Positions 29,721 to 39,954 are shown, numbered from the stretch's first letter. The stretch: 64,000 bases of DNA from Sphingobium sp. Z007 (GCF_900013425.1 NZ_FBXK01000005.1:1426001-1490000); one strand, 5' to 3'. Translations and numbers: made by a program. The notes: generated from the letters alone by a model not told the origin.

Positions 29721-29746
29721 GTCATCCCCGCCTCCGCGGGAATGAC
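29721..29746. repeat. Short palindrome in glcB 5' region
   Basis: GTCAT and ATGAC flank a stem CCCGC/GCGGG. It looks like the common proteobacterial REP type of this composition. It lies 24 bases upstream of the glcB start, so it would be in the leader of that mRNA. Confidence 0.7.
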
Positions 29747-29773
29747 AATGCATGAATGACATTATTCGATTCC

Positions 29774-29799
29774 TATTATGGCGTATATACGCTATTATA
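29774..29799. promoter_or_regulatory. Candidate LysR operator / divergent promoter
   Basis: The perfect 12-base palindrome GCGTATATACGC (29781-29792) is flanked by TATTAT direct repeats. On the minus strand TATAAT reads as a good -10 for glcB. The symmetry and position between glcB and the LysR gene fit a LysR-type site, an inference. Confidence 0.5.
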
Positions 29800-29829
29800 C
29801 GAAGACAGTCATTCCTTTGGTGAACGAAT

Positions 29830-30735
29830 ATGATGGACCCCGACCATGCACTGTTCGTTGCGATCGTGGACGAAGGCGGGCTGGCGGCGGCCGGGCGGCG
29901 GCTGCATATTTCACCCGCGATGATGTCCAAGCGGCTGGCGAGGCTGGAGGAACGGCTTGGCGCGAAGCTGGTGCATCGCACCACGCGGCGGCTGGCGCTG
30001 ACGCCGGCGGGCGAGCGGCTCCATGCCGACCTCCGCAGCATATTGGCGGCGCTGGACGATGCGGAGCGGCGCGTGACGGGCGCGTCGGCGGTGGCAAGCG
30101 GGCCGTTGCGCATCACCGCGCCGACATCCTTCGGGCGGATGCATCTGGCACCCTATCTTCAGCGCTTCATCGACGCGCATCCCAGGGTGGAACTGAGCGT
30201 CGATCTGTCGGACGATTTCACCGACCTGATGGAAAGCCGCGCGGATTTGGCGATCCGCATCACCGCCGATCCGGGACAGGGCCTGACCGCGCGCCAACTG
30301 GCGACCAACCGCCGCATCCTGTGCGCCGCGCCCGCCTATCTGGATCGGTTCGGCGCGCCGGAGACCATCGCGGACCTTAAAAACCATCGCCTGCTTGCTG
30401 CGGACGGACAAATGCCCTGGCGGCTGGTGGGGCCGAAGGGGCCAGTGGTGGTCGAGGGGGACAGCCATGTCCGCACCAACAGCAGCGAACTGGTGCGCGA
30501 AGTGGCGCTGGCGGGCGGCGGCATCGCGCTGCGATCGCTTTGGGATATCAGCGCGGCGCTGGGTCGCGCGGATGTTCGGCAGATCCTGCCGGATTATGAG
30601 GGATCGGCGGATGTCGGCCTGTTTGCTGTGCAGTTGCCGCAGCATAATCCACCCGCCGCGATCACCGCCTTCATCGATTTTCTTGTTACACTTTATGTCC
30701 CGACACCGCCCTGGGACCGCATTGGGTTGCTCTAG
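29830..30735 (+). CDS. LysR-family transcriptional regulator
   Basis: The 301-residue protein has an N-terminal winged helix-turn-helix (AAAGRRLHISPAMMSKRLARLEERLG, given here in parts: AAAGRRLHISP, MMSKRLARLEE) and LVHRTTRRLALTPAGE, followed by the periplasmic-binding-protein-like effector domain. It lies divergent to glcB and 27 bases upstream of the malic enzyme gene, so it probably controls glyoxylate/malate genes. The effector is unknown. Confidence 0.9.
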   Translation: MMDPDHALFVAIVDEGGLAAAGRRLHISPAMMSKRLARLEERLGAKLVHRTTRRLALTPAGERLHADLRSILAALDDAERRVTGASAVASGPLRITAPTSFGRMHLAPYLQRFIDAHPRVELSVDLSDDFTDLMESRADLAIRITADPGQGLTARQLATNRRILCAAPAYLDRFGAPETIADLKNHRLLAADGQMPWRLVGPKGPVVVEGDSHVRTNSSELVREVALAGGGIALRSLWDISAALGRADVRQILPDYEGSADVGLFAVQLPQHNPPAAITAFIDFLVTLYVPTPPWDRIGLL

Positions 30736-30762
30736 CGGAACACAGCCTTTAAGGCCGCCCGC

Positions 30763-33030
30763 ATGGACGATAACACCCGCCGCGCCGCCCTCGACTATCA
30801 CCGCTATCCCCAGCCCGGTAAGCTCCGCATAGAGCCGACCAAACGCATGGTGAACCAGCGCGATCTGGCGCTGGCCTATTCGCCCGGCGTCGCCGCGCCC
30901 TGTATCGAGATCGCCGCCGATCCCGACAAGGCGATGGAATACACCGCGCGCGGCAATCTGGTCGCGGTCATCTCCAACGGCACCGCCGTATTGGGCTTGG
31001 GCGCGATCGGCGCGCTGGCGTCCAAGCCGGTGATGGAGGGCAAGGCGGTCCTGTTCAAGAAATTCGCGGATATCGACGTGTTCGACATCGAACTGGACAC
31101 GACCGACCCGGACGCCTTTGTCGAGGCGGTCGCATTGATGGAGCCGACCTTCGGCGGCATCAACCTGGAAGACATCAAGGCGCCCGAATGCTTCGCGATC
31201 GAGGCGCGGCTAAAGGCGCGGATGAACATTCCGGTCTTTCATGACGACCAGCATGGCACCGCCATCGTCGTCGCCGCCGCCGTGCGCAACGCGCTGGTGT
31301 TGCAGGGCAAGACGCTGGCCGACGCGAAGCTGGTGACGTCGGGCGCGGGCGCGGCGGCGCTCGCCTGCGTCGACCTGCTGGTGTCGATGGGCCTGCCGGT
31401 CGAAAATGTCACCATGACCGACAAGGACGGCGTGATCCATTCGGGGCGCGAAGGCATGTTGCCCAATATGGCGCGCTATGCCCGCACGACCAATGCGCGC
31501 ACCCTGCCCGACGTGCTGCCGGGGGCTAACCTGTTCCTCGGCCTCTCCGCGCCCGGCGTGCTGAAGCCCGAATGGCTGCCGCTGATGGCGCCCAATCCGC
31601 TGATCTTCGCGCTGGCCAACCCGGAGCCGGAAATCCGCCCGGAGGCCGCGCGCGAAGTGCGCCCGGACGCGATCATCGCCACCGGCCGGTCGGACTATCC
31701 CAACCAGGTCAACAATGTCCTGTGCTTCCCTTATATCTTCCGCGGCGCGCTGGATTGCGGCGCGACGCAGATCAACGAAGCGATGAAGGTCGCCGCCGCC
31801 GACGCCATCGCCGCGCTCGCCCGGATGCCCGCGCATGACAGCGTGGCACAGGCCTATGGCGGGCGCAGGCTGGTGTTCGGCGCCGACTATATCATCCCCA
31901 CCCCCTTCGACCCGCGCCTGATCGGCGAGATTGCCGTCGCGGTCGCACGGGCGGCGATGGAGAGCGGCGTCGCGAAGAAGACGCTGGACCTGGACGAGTA
32001 TAAGCGCAGCCTGTCGCGCCAGAGCGCGCGGTCGGGCCAGTTGATGCTGCCGGTGTTCGAAGCCGCGCGCGGCACCGGATGCCGCATCGTCTATGGCGAG
32101 GGTGAGGACGACCGCGTGCTGCGCGCCATCCGCGACGCGCTGGACGAAGGCATCGTCCGCCCGACGATCGTCGCGCGCCGCCGCATCCTGGCGCAAAAGC
32201 TGCCCGAACTGGGGCTGAGCTTCGACCTGGAGCGCGATGTCGAGGTAATCGACCCGGAAACCGACCATCTGGTGATGGGCGAACTGGTCGAGGCCTATCG
32301 CACGGTCGCGTCCCGCCGCGGCGTGCCGGCGGACGAAATATTGCGCCATGTTTATCGCCGCCCGACCATTACCGCCGCGATGCTGTTGCAGACCGGACGG
32401 GTGGACGCGGCGCTGGTCGGCGGGCGGTCCGAATATTGGGGCCAGGTCGAACATGTGCTGCGCATCATCGACCGCACGCCCGGCCACAGTCGCGTCTATG
32501 CGCTGTCCGGCCTGATTCTGGACGCGGGCGCGCTGTTCATCACCGATACCCATATGGTGCCCGACCCAACGCCGGAACAGATCGCCGAAATGACGCTGCT
32601 GGCGGCGACCGAACTCCAGCATTTCGGGCTGACGCCCCGCGTCGCGCTCCTGTCCCATTCCAATTTCGGCGCATCGCATACCGACAGCGCGCGCAAGATG
32701 CGCAAAGCGTTCAAGATCGTGCGCGACGCCGCGCCCGACCTGGCGGTGGACGGCGAAATGCATGCCGACGCGGCGCTCAGCCAGGCGTTGCGCGAACGGC
32801 TGGTCCCCGATTCACGGTTCGAAGGGCCGGCCAACCTGCTGGTCATGCCGAACCTGGACGCGGCGAACATCACGCTGACCGCGCTGTCGGCGTCGTCCAG
32901 TTCGCCCACGGTCGGGCCGATGCTGATGGGCCTGACCAAGCCGATCCATGTGCTGACGCCCGGCGTCACGTCACGCGGCATCCTGAACCTGACCGCGATC
33001 GCGGCCGCGGAAGTGGCGCGGGAAGGCTAG
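30763..33030 (+). CDS. maeB: NADP-dependent malic enzyme with phosphotransacetylase-like domain
   Basis: The 755-residue protein decarboxylates malate to pyruvate with NADP. Residues 1 to about 430 are the malic enzyme part: [24 protein letters not shown], and the nucleotide-binding [12 protein letters not shown]. Residues 430-755 match phosphate acetyltransferase, a domain that in MaeB is regulatory (acetyl-CoA) and not catalytic. The length is typical for MaeB. The gene follows the LysR gene closely and forms a malate-converting unit with glcB. Confidence 0.95.
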   Translation: MDDNTRRAALDYHRYPQPGKLRIEPTKRMVNQRDLALAYSPGVAAPCIEIAADPDKAMEYTARGNLVAVISNGTAVLGLGAIGALASKPVMEGKAVLFKKFADIDVFDIELDTTDPDAFVEAVALMEPTFGGINLEDIKAPECFAIEARLKARMNIPVFHDDQHGTAIVVAAAVRNALVLQGKTLADAKLVTSGAGAAALACVDLLVSMGLPVENVTMTDKDGVIHSGREGMLPNMARYARTTNARTLPDVLPGANLFLGLSAPGVLKPEWLPLMAPNPLIFALANPEPEIRPEAAREVRPDAIIATGRSDYPNQVNNVLCFPYIFRGALDCGATQINEAMKVAAADAIAALARMPAHDSVAQAYGGRRLVFGADYIIPTPFDPRLIGEIAVAVARAAMESGVAKKTLDLDEYKRSLSRQSARSGQLMLPVFEAARGTGCRIVYGEGEDDRVLRAIRDALDEGIVRPTIVARRRILAQKLPELGLSFDLERDVEVIDPETDHLVMGELVEAYRTVASRRGVPADEILRHVYRRPTITAAMLLQTGRVDAALVGGRSEYWGQVEHVLRIIDRTPGHSRVYALSGLILDAGALFITDTHMVPDPTPEQIAEMTLLAATELQHFGLTPRVALLSHSNFGASHTDSARKMRKAFKIVRDAAPDLAVDGEMHADAALSQALRERLVPDSRFEGPANLLVMPNLDAANITLTALSASSSSPTVGPMLMGLTKPIHVLTPGVTSRGILNLTAIAAAEVAREG

Positions 33031-33081
33031 GATTAACCTTTTGCCGCTATCCTGGCCCGGCACGAAGGCATGAGGACGACG

Positions 33082-33768
33082 ATGGCGGGTTTCCTGAAAT
33101 CATTGGCGAAAAGCGCCGGACCTAAGCTGGCGATCGGGCTGGGCCTGGGCGGCGCGGCGCTGCTGGCGACCCACTGGATCGACCGGCCAGCCGGCGACGA
33201 CGCCAAGCCGACGACGACTGCCCAGGCCCAGCCAACCGTCCCCGATCCCGCCAAGCCGGTAGAGCGACGCAGCGACCAGGGCATGGCGGTCGATCCGGGC
33301 GCATTGCGGGTCAAGCGCGTGCTCAAGATCGACGGCCCGTTCCGCCACGGCGATTATGCCTGGGATGAAAATGGCGCACCCGCCACCGGCCCGGTCATCA
33401 TCACGGTCGATCTGCGCGCGCAGACTTTGTCCGTGTTCCGCGCAGGCTATGAGATCGGCGCGGCGGTGATCCTCTATGGCGCGACCGACAAGCCCAGCCC
33501 CAAGGGCGCCTTCCCGATCATGGCGAAACATGCCGACTATTTTTCGCGCACTTACGACAATGCGCCGATGCCCTTCGCCCAGCGCCTGACCAATGACGGC
33601 GTATTCATCCATGGCAGCGACGTGCAATGGGGCCGCGGCACCCATGGCTGCATCGGCGTGCCCAAGGCGTTCGCGCAAAAACTGTTCGGCGTCACCAAGC
33701 TGGGCGACATGGTGATTATTACCGACGGCAAGATGCTGGACGTCAGCCAGGCGCAGGTGAGCGGGTAA
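33082..33768 (+). CDS. L,D-transpeptidase (YkuD domain), membrane-anchored
   Basis: The 228-residue protein starts with a single N-terminal hydrophobic anchor (LAIGLGLGGAALLATHW), then a linker and a YkuD domain. The active site is HGSDVQWGRGTHGC with the catalytic Cys and His; the usual Ser before HGC is Thr here. It probably makes L,D cross-links in peptidoglycan or attaches proteins to it. AGGA precedes ATG 33082; 33070 is an alternative start. Confidence 0.85.
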   Translation: MAGFLKSLAKSAGPKLAIGLGLGGAALLATHWIDRPAGDDAKPTTTAQAQPTVPDPAKPVERRSDQGMAVDPGALRVKRVLKIDGPFRHGDYAWDENGAPATGPVIITVDLRAQTLSVFRAGYEIGAAVILYGATDKPSPKGAFPIMAKHADYFSRTYDNAPMPFAQRLTNDGVFIHGSDVQWGRGTHGCIGVPKAFAQKLFGVTKLGDMVIITDGKMLDVSQAQVSG

Positions 33769-33778
33769 ACGCTGCCGC

Positions 33779-34669
33779 TTATTGCGGCGCGTCTTCGATA
33801 GCGGGCTTGTGGCCGGCCGTCAGGGCGCTGCCGGCCGACGCCGCCATGATGCAGAGGATCGCGATCCATTGGAGCGGGGTCAGCCGCTCGTCCAAAATGA
33901 CGAACCCCGCCAGCGCACCGACGGCGGGCGACGCGCTGACCAGCAGGCCGAAGACATGGGCGGGCAGGCGCCGCATCGCCTCCATCTCCAGCGAATAGGG
34001 CAAGGCGCTCGACAGGATGGCGATGGCCAGCCCGACCAGCAGGATGCCCGGCGAGAGCAGCGCCACGCCCGCATGGGCGACGCCGAATGGCAGGACAAGG
34101 ATCGCCGCGGCCAGCATCCCCCAGGCGACGGCATCGCCGCCCACCACGCCCGACACCCGCTTGCCCGCCACGATATAAAGCGCCCAGCACAGGCCCGCCG
34201 CGCAGGCGAAGGCGACGCCGACCGGATCGAGCGGCGCGTCGCTGCGGAGCGGCAGCAACAGTAGCAGCCCCGCCACCGCCGCCGCGAGCCAGCAGAAATC
34301 ACGCGGACGGCGCGACCCGAACAGCACGACCGCCAGCGGCCCCGCCACCTCGATCGCGATCGCGACGCCCAGCGGAATACGCTCGAACGCGAGATAGATG
34401 CACAGGTTCATCAGGCCCAGCGTCGCGCCATAGGCGGCCAGCCACCAGCCTGCGCCCGCCGGCACGCGCCTGCGCCACGGCCTGCGCAACATCCACAACA
34501 AGCCCGCCGCCAGGCTGATGCGCAGCGCCGATACGCCAGCCGCGCCAAGCAGCGGGAATACCGTCTTGGCGACGGCGGCGCCGAAATTGACCGAGATAAG
34601 CGATGCCAGCACCGCGCCCGTGCCGATCAGCGCAGCCCTGCCGCTTCCTTGTTCACCACCCATGTCCAT
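33779..34669 (-). CDS. EamA/RhtA-like DMT-family exporter
   Basis: The 296-residue membrane protein has ten hydrophobic helices in two repeats (EamA domains). Segments ALRISLAAGLLWMLRRP, GLMNLCIYLAFERIPLG and AIAIEVAGPLAVVL resemble the threonine/homoserine exporter RhtA. Substrate unproven. It is convergent with the L,D-transpeptidase gene and divergent from the MFS gene. Confidence 0.85.
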   Translation of the reverse strand: MDMGGEQGSGRAALIGTGAVLASLISVNFGAAVAKTVFPLLGAAGVSALRISLAAGLLWMLRRPWRRRVPAGAGWWLAAYGATLGLMNLCIYLAFERIPLGVAIAIEVAGPLAVVLFGSRRPRDFCWLAAAVAGLLLLLPLRSDAPLDPVGVAFACAAGLCWALYIVAGKRVSGVVGGDAVAWGMLAAAILVLPFGVAHAGVALLSPGILLVGLAIAILSSALPYSLEMEAMRRLPAHVFGLLVSASPAVGALAGFVILDERLTPLQWIAILCIMAASAGSALTAGHKPAIEDAPQ

Positions 34670-34842
34670 GCGTCCGGCCTATAGCCGATCCGCCATCCAG
34701 CGCGAGCGCCTTCGCAGTGCGATTGCAGGCTGCGACGACGCAGGTGCAGAAAACTCATACGAATGCAGGGTTGACCAGCGCTGTCACGACGCCCATTTGC
34801 CGGGCTTCCGCTAATTTTTTGCATTGCAGCATGGAGCTTGCC

Positions 34843-36054
34843 ATGGGCGTCCCGTCCCAGCCCGCGCTTACACCGAAGGTCAATCCCGCGCTCGTCCTGT
34901 TCGCGCTGGCGGTCGGCGCATTTGCGATCGGCACCACCGAATTTGCGTCGATGAGCTTGCTGCCCTTCTTCGCCCGCGACCTGGGCATCGACGCGCCGAC
35001 CGCCGGCCATGCGATCAGCGCTTATGCGCTGGGCGTGGTGGCCGGTGCGCCGGTGATCGCCGCTTTTGGCGCGCGCCTGCCGCGCCGCAGCCTGCTGATC
35101 GGCCTGATGGCGATGTTCGCGCTCGCCAACGGCCTGTCGGCGCTGTCGCCCGGTTATCACTGGCTGCTACTGTTCCGCTTCCTGTCCGGCGTGCCCCATG
35201 GCGCCTATTTCGGCGTCGCGGCGCTGGTGGCCGCCAATCTGGTGCCGACCGAGAAGCGCACGCTTGCCATCGCCAAGGTGATGTCCGGTCTAACGGTCGC
35301 CACGGTGATCGGCGTGCCGGTCGCCAACTGGATGGGGCAGGTGCTGGGCTGGCGGTCCGGCTTCTTCGTCGTCGCCGCGCTGGCGGTGGCGACGATGACG
35401 CTGGTGGCGCTCTACGCTCCGCGCGACGCGGGCGATCCCAAGGCCAGTCCGATGCGCGAACTGACGGCGCTCGGCAAAAGCCAGGTCTGGCTGACGCTGC
35501 TGACCGGCGCGGTCGGGTTCGGCGGCATGTTCGCGGTCTATACCTATGTCGCATCGACCATGATCGACGTGACCCATGTGTCGGAAACCTATGTGCCGCT
35601 GATCCTCATCATCTTCGGCATCGGCCTGACGCTGGGCAATCTGGCGGCGGCCTGGGCGGCGGACCGGGCGCAGGGGCCGACCGTGATCGGCGTGCTGCTC
35701 TGGAGCGCGGTCGCGCTGGCGCTATTCCCGCTGATGGCCGGCAATATCTGGACATTGAGCCTCAACATCTTCCTGATCGGCATGGGCGGCGGCCTGGGCA
35801 CGCCATTGCAGGCGCGGTTGATGGACGTGGCAGGCGAGGCGCAGACGCTGGCGGCGGCGCTGCACCATTGCGCCTTCAACATGGCCAATGCGCTGGGACC
35901 ATGGCTGGGCGGCCTGTCGATCGCGGCGGGCTATGGCCTTGTCTCCACCGGCTGGATCGGCAGCGCGTTGGCGCTGGGCGGCCTTGCGATTTTCCTGGTT
36001 GCTCTGGCGCTGGGCCGGCGACAGACGGCGGCAAGCCTCGCGCCCGCCGAATAA
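34843..36054 (+). CDS. MFS transporter, DHA1/sugar-efflux-like
   Basis: The 403-residue protein has 12 hydrophobic segments. The opening ALAVGAFAIGTTEFASMSLLPF is typical of AraJ/YdhP-type drug or sugar efflux pumps, together with FRFLSGVPHGAYFGVAALVA. Substrate unknown. GGAG lies six bases upstream of the ATG at 34843; another ATG at 34831 is possible. No adjacent regulator is visible. Confidence 0.88.
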   Translation: MGVPSQPALTPKVNPALVLFALAVGAFAIGTTEFASMSLLPFFARDLGIDAPTAGHAISAYALGVVAGAPVIAAFGARLPRRSLLIGLMAMFALANGLSALSPGYHWLLLFRFLSGVPHGAYFGVAALVAANLVPTEKRTLAIAKVMSGLTVATVIGVPVANWMGQVLGWRSGFFVVAALAVATMTLVALYAPRDAGDPKASPMRELTALGKSQVWLTLLTGAVGFGGMFAVYTYVASTMIDVTHVSETYVPLILIIFGIGLTLGNLAAAWAADRAQGPTVIGVLLWSAVALALFPLMAGNIWTLSLNIFLIGMGGGLGTPLQARLMDVAGEAQTLAAALHHCAFNMANALGPWLGGLSIAAGYGLVSTGWIGSALALGGLAIFLVALALGRRQTAASLAPAE

Positions 36055-36094
36055 GGCGCTTTCGCCCTGACGCGCCGCCGGATAAGGCGGAGCG

Positions 36095-37234
36095 ATGAGC
36101 GATCAAGCAAGAGAAACGGCGCTGCGCGATGCAGCCATTGGCGCGTTGCGGCGCGGCGACGCGGCGGCGGCATTGGCGGCGCTGGGCGAGATGACCGATC
36201 CGCACGCCATGCTGATGGCGCAGGCGCATAGTCGCGCGGGCAATCTGGATGGCGAGGCCGCCGCGCTGCGGCGCATATTGGATGGCGATATGCGCAACCT
36301 GCCCGCGCTGCTCGCGATGGGGCACAATGCGCTACGACGCGAGGATGAGCGCGGTTCCATCAGTTGGTTCCGCGCGGCGCTGGCGCAGGCGGCCGCCACC
36401 GGCGCGCCGCCGCAGCTCCAGCCGATGCTGCAAAAGGCGCAGGCAAGCGTCGCCCAGTCCAGCCAGCGGTTCGAGGATCATCTGACCGCGGCAATTCGCG
36501 GCCTGCCGCCCCTGCCCCGCGTCGCCCATGCCACCGACCTGCTGCTGGGCAAGCGCGACCTGTACCTCCAACAGCCCAGCATGTTCTATTTTCCCGGCCT
36601 GCCCCAGCGCACCTTCTACGAACGGGCCGAGTTTGACTGGGTCGCGCCGATGGAGGCGATGACCGACGCGATCGTCGCGGAATTGCAGGCCGTGCGGGCG
36701 CAGGAGGCGGACTTTGCTCCCTATGTCCAGACGGGGACGGATCGCCCGGCCCCCAACAATCCGTTGCGCGACGATCCCAGCTGGGGGGCGCTCTATTTCT
36801 GGCAAAGCGGCGCGCCGGTGGCGGAGAATGCGCGGCGCTGCCCGGCAGTGATGGAGGCGCTCACGCTCGCGCCAATGCCGGTGATCGCCGGGCGATCGCC
36901 GATGGCTTTGTGGTCGCTGCTCAAGCCCGGCACGCATATCCAGCCGCATCATGGCCTGCTCAACACCCGGCTGATCTGCCACCTCCCGCTGCTGACCCCC
37001 GACGATTGCGCGCTACGCGTCGGCGCGGACACGCGCCGCTGGCGAAGGGGCGAGATGTTGATCTTCGACGACAGCATCGAGCATGAGGCGTGGAACCGCA
37101 GCGCCGACACCCGCGTCGTGCTGCTGTTCGAAGTGTGGCGGCCGGAGATCGATGCGGAGGAGCGCGACGCGCTGACCCGGCTGTTCCAGGCGATCGACGC
37201 CTTCGGCCCGGCGCAGGTCGATACCGGCGGTTGA
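36095..37234 (+). CDS. Aspartyl/asparaginyl beta-hydroxylase domain protein with TPR-like N-terminus
   Basis: The 379-residue protein has helical repeats in residues 1-110 (Ala-rich, tetratricopeptide-like) and a C-terminal AspH-type 2-oxoglutarate/iron oxygenase domain. Likely iron ligands are His in HIQPHHGLLNTRLICHLPL and His in FDDSIEHEAWN, spaced as in AspH, with Arg for the co-substrate. The bacterial target is unknown; related proteins hydroxylate protein side chains or lipids. It follows the MFS gene by 40 bases. Confidence 0.85.
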   Translation: MSDQARETALRDAAIGALRRGDAAAALAALGEMTDPHAMLMAQAHSRAGNLDGEAAALRRILDGDMRNLPALLAMGHNALRREDERGSISWFRAALAQAAATGAPPQLQPMLQKAQASVAQSSQRFEDHLTAAIRGLPPLPRVAHATDLLLGKRDLYLQQPSMFYFPGLPQRTFYERAEFDWVAPMEAMTDAIVAELQAVRAQEADFAPYVQTGTDRPAPNNPLRDDPSWGALYFWQSGAPVAENARRCPAVMEALTLAPMPVIAGRSPMALWSLLKPGTHIQPHHGLLNTRLICHLPLLTPDDCALRVGADTRRWRRGEMLIFDDSIEHEAWNRSADTRVVLLFEVWRPEIDAEERDALTRLFQAIDAFGPAQVDTGG

Positions 37235-37333
37235 ACGAGCACCGCCGCCCCGCTATCAGCGGCGCATAAGCAGAAACGAGACCAGATGATGGGCAGGAGG
37301 ATGGCCGGGCATGACCCCAAGAACCTTGCCCGC

Positions 37334-37948
37334 ATGACCATCAGCACCCCCTCGCCCCGTCCCCATAGTCTGGCCGAGGACGGCTATGCCATCTCCATCG
37401 GCTGCGCCTTCATCGCGCTGGGGCTGATGATGCTGAAGGCCGCCAATCTGGTGACGGGCGGGATGGCGGGCATCGCGCTGCTGCTATCCTATCTGTTCCA
37501 CTGGTCGCCTGCGACCCTGTTCCTGCTTATCAACATCCCCTTTTTCCTCTTCGCCGGACGGGCGATGGGGGTGGCATTTGGCCTGAAAACGCTGTTCGCC
37601 AATGTCGCGATCATGGCTGTCGGGCTGGCCATGCCCGCGGCGGTGCAGATCGCGCGGATCAGCCCCTTTTTCGCCGCGCTGTTCGGCGGGTCGATCATAG
37701 GCTTTGGCATATTGGCGATCGCCCGCCACGGCGCGGGCGTGGGTGGCGTGGGCGTCATCGCGCTGATCCTGCAACGGTCGCGCGGCTGGAACGCGGGACG
37801 GACGCAGATGCTGTGCGACATCGCGATCCTGCTGGCGTCACTGCCTTTGCTCAGTGTGGAGCGGTTCGGCCTGTCGATCCTGTCCGCCGCTGCGATCAAC
37901 GCGGTGCTGATTGTCAATCATCGGCCGGGGCGGTATATCGGGCACTAA
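37334..37948 (+). CDS. YitT-like integral membrane protein
   Basis: The 204-residue protein has five to six hydrophobic helices, with the family-like blocks NLVTGGMAGIALLLSY and LFLLINIPFFLFAGRAMG. YitT/DUF161 proteins have no settled function. Start is uncertain: ATGs at 37286, 37289, 37301 and 37334 are in frame, and AGGAGG directly abuts 37301. I chose 37334 because MTISTPSPRPHSL leads straight into the domain. Confidence 0.8.
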   Translation: MTISTPSPRPHSLAEDGYAISIGCAFIALGLMMLKAANLVTGGMAGIALLLSYLFHWSPATLFLLINIPFFLFAGRAMGVAFGLKTLFANVAIMAVGLAMPAAVQIARISPFFAALFGGSIIGFGILAIARHGAGVGGVGVIALILQRSRGWNAGRTQMLCDIAILLASLPLLSVERFGLSILSAAAINAVLIVNHRPGRYIGH

Positions 37949-37952
37949 GGCC

Positions 37953-38483
37953 TCACCCCTCACAGAGCGCCTTGTCGTCGCTGTCGCGCGCGCGCAGGGC
38001 GGTGGCGGCGTCGCTGGCGATGCGGGGGAAGCTGACCCCCTCCAGCGTGCCGCGCCCCTCGCACAGATCCGCGCAGGCCATGTCGACCACGCCGGGCAGC
38101 GCCACCTGATCGCCATCATATTGGGCCACCATGATGCACCGGTCGCCACCCTTGAAGCTGAGGATCAGCTTGTCGCCTGCGCGCCGCGCCGTCCCCTGTC
38201 CGCGACAGCTCTGGTCCTCGCCGAAATTGGCCTGCAATCCGAAGCGAAAGGCGGCATCCTTGGCCGGCATGACGCACAGCAGGTCGCGCCCGGCTTCATG
38301 GCTGCGCTGATAGAGACCGACGGGCGAGGTCTTGCCCGTATCGGTAATCGCGCCAGTTTCGATCGCCGCGCGCTCCAGGCCGGACGCTGACGCGCCGCCC
38401 GGCTCCGATGCGGCGTCGGCCGCCGTGGGCGCGCGCTGGCATGCCGCCAGCAGCAGAAGCAGCGCGAGGCTAGCCCGCGGCAT
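37953..38483 (-). CDS. Lipoprotein of unknown function
   Basis: The 176-residue protein has a lipoprotein signal ([15 protein letters not shown], lipobox LAAC). It carries several further cysteines ([28 protein letters not shown]), probably disulfide-bonded in the periplasm. I do not recognise a family. The start lies inside the end of hisI (14-base overlap), so it is translationally linked to it. Whether this reflects function is unclear. Confidence 0.75.
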   Translation of the reverse strand: MPRASLALLLLLAACQRAPTAADAASEPGGASASGLERAAIETGAITDTGKTSPVGLYQRSHEAGRDLLCVMPAKDAAFRFGLQANFGEDQSCRGQGTARRAGDKLILSFKGGDRCIMVAQYDGDQVALPGVVDMACADLCEGRGTLEGVSFPRIASDAATALRARDSDDKALCEG

Positions 38484-38877
38484 CGATGGACAGATCGACC
38501 GCGTCAGCGACAGGCTCAGCAACTGGCGTCAGGCCATCGCGCCCGACCCGGCGGAAGAAGCAGGAGCGCGCCCCGGTATGGCAGGTGGGACCGGCCGGGA
38601 TCGCTTTGACCCAGACCGCGTCCTGATCGCAATCGATGCGGATATCGCGCACTTCGAGCATGTGGCCGGACGTCTCGCCCTTCTTCCACAGCGCCTGGCG
38701 GCTGCGCGACCAGAAATGGGCCAGGCCGGTTTCGACCGTCAGCGCCAGCGCCTGCCCATTCATATGCGCCACCATCAGCACCTCGCCTGTCGCCGCGTCA
38801 GTCACGACCGCGGTAATCAGGCCATGATCGTCATATTTGGGATTGAGGGTCAGCCCCTGGTCGCGCGTATCGGTCAT
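38470..38877 (-). CDS. hisI: Phosphoribosyl-AMP cyclohydrolase
   Basis: The 135-residue enzyme opens the purine ring of PR-AMP in histidine synthesis. Family motifs are [28 protein letters not shown], the metal-binding DCDQD and the cysteines in [13 protein letters not shown]. It lacks the HisE pyrophosphohydrolase domain found in fused forms. ATG 38877 (MTDTRDQG) is preferred to 38895. No other his gene is in the window. Confidence 0.95.
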   Translation of the reverse strand: MTDTRDQGLTLNPKYDDHGLITAVVTDAATGEVLMVAHMNGQALALTVETGLAHFWSRSRQALWKKGETSGHMLEVRDIRIDCDQDAVWVKAIPAGPTCHTGARSCFFRRVGRDGLTPVAEPVADAVDLSIDAAG

Positions 38878-38999
38878 GGGCGCGCTATAGAGCATCGCGC
38901 GGACAAGTGGGAACCGCTTTTAAAGGTGCGACGATGCAAAAACCGTGGCTGTCCCTGAGCGAGACGGCACCCCTTCGGATCAGGGGGAATATCAGAGAA

Positions 39000-39077
39000 T
39001 GGGGCGATTGACGGGATCCGAACCCGCGACCTCCGGTACCACAAACCGGCGCTCTAACCAACTGAGCTACAACCGCC
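39000..39077 (-). tRNA. tRNA-His (GTG)
   Basis: The cloverleaf has anticodon stem CCGGT/ACCGG with loop TTGTGGT, giving anticodon GTG. It carries the extra G at position -1 pairing with C73, which is diagnostic of tRNA-His, and an encoded CCA. Confidence 0.95.
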
Positions 39078-39168
39078 ACAAGGGGTTGCCCCCTGAGAGA
39101 AGGGCCACATATGCGGCCCATTACCGGCCGTCAAGCAGACAAATGCCGATCAGGATTTTTCCCGCCCT

Positions 39169-39735
39169 TCACAGGCCGGCAGCGCGCATCTGATCGCGCA
39201 ACCGCACCAGCGTCCGTTCCGGCACCTGTGGGCGATCCGATGCGGGCTTGCCCTTGCGCAGTCGTTCCCGGTCCTTTTCCGACGGATCGACAAAGCGGAC
39301 GCGAACCGCTGCATGGCCTAGCGCGCGGATGCCCAGTTCCTCCGCCGCGCCGCGCGACAGGTCGATCACCCGGCCGCGCCCGGCAAAAGGCCCGCGATCG
39401 TTGACGCGGACCAGGATGGTCCGGCCGGTGTCGAGCGCCGTCACCTCGACATAGCTGGGCAGCGGCAGGGTGGTATGGGCGGCGGTGATCCATTTGGCGC
39501 GAAAGCGTTCGCCATTAGCGGTGCGATTGCCCGATTCCGATCCGTACCAGCTGGCATAGCCCAGCATGTCATAGGCCGGATCGACCGCCGGAACATAAGT
39601 GGCGCCGCGCACCGTATAGGGCGGGCCGACCTTCACCGGCGTATCGCGCACCGGACGATAGTCGCCCCCGGCGCAGGCCGACAGAAACGCCAGCCCGCTT
39701 ATGATCCCGATCGTCCTGCCCGCGCGTCCCGTCAT
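39169..39735 (-). CDS. rlpA: RlpA-family septal lipoprotein (DPBB domain)
   Basis: The 188-residue lipoprotein has lipobox FLSAC with Cys21. The double-psi beta-barrel has YASWYGSESGNRTANGERF, VRVNDRGPFAGRGRVIDLS and GAAEELGI, matching RlpA. RlpA of Pseudomonas cleaves glycan strands lacking stem peptides. The SPOR domain is absent, so the protein is short and targeting to the septum may differ. The catalytic function here is inferred. Confidence 0.88.
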   Translation of the reverse strand: MTGRAGRTIGIISGLAFLSACAGGDYRPVRDTPVKVGPPYTVRGATYVPAVDPAYDMLGYASWYGSESGNRTANGERFRAKWITAAHTTLPLPSYVEVTALDTGRTILVRVNDRGPFAGRGRVIDLSRGAAEELGIRALGHAAVRVRFVDPSEKDRERLRKGKPASDRPQVPERTLVRLRDQMRAAGL

Positions 39736-39924
39736 GCGCCCTTCCTATCGCTGGCGGGCGAACGGGTCGAGGCCGATCGGGCAAAAAGAAAGGGACAAAA
39801 AGGCATGGCGCCTCTTCGTCCCTTGCCTGTCGGCATCTTGCGTCGTGGAAGGTCACCTTCCTGTCGCCGCATCACTCTCCTGAAAACGTTCCGGCCGCGA
39901 TGCCGGTCGGTCATCAAACGGTGG

Positions 39925-39946
39925 GCGCCCGCCAGGCGGCAGGCGC
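39925..39946 (-). terminator. Possible terminator after HU gene
   Basis: A 9-bp GC-rich stem (GCGCCTGCC with GGCGGGCGC, one G-U pair) has a four-base loop, 9 bases after the HU stop. Only a short T run follows, so it is weak. Confidence 0.4.
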
Positions 39947-39954
39947 CACGTCCG

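Noticed and set aside
31210..32763. 517-residue open frame antisense to the malic enzyme
   Set aside because: No motifs, and the malic enzyme frame is complete and conserved.
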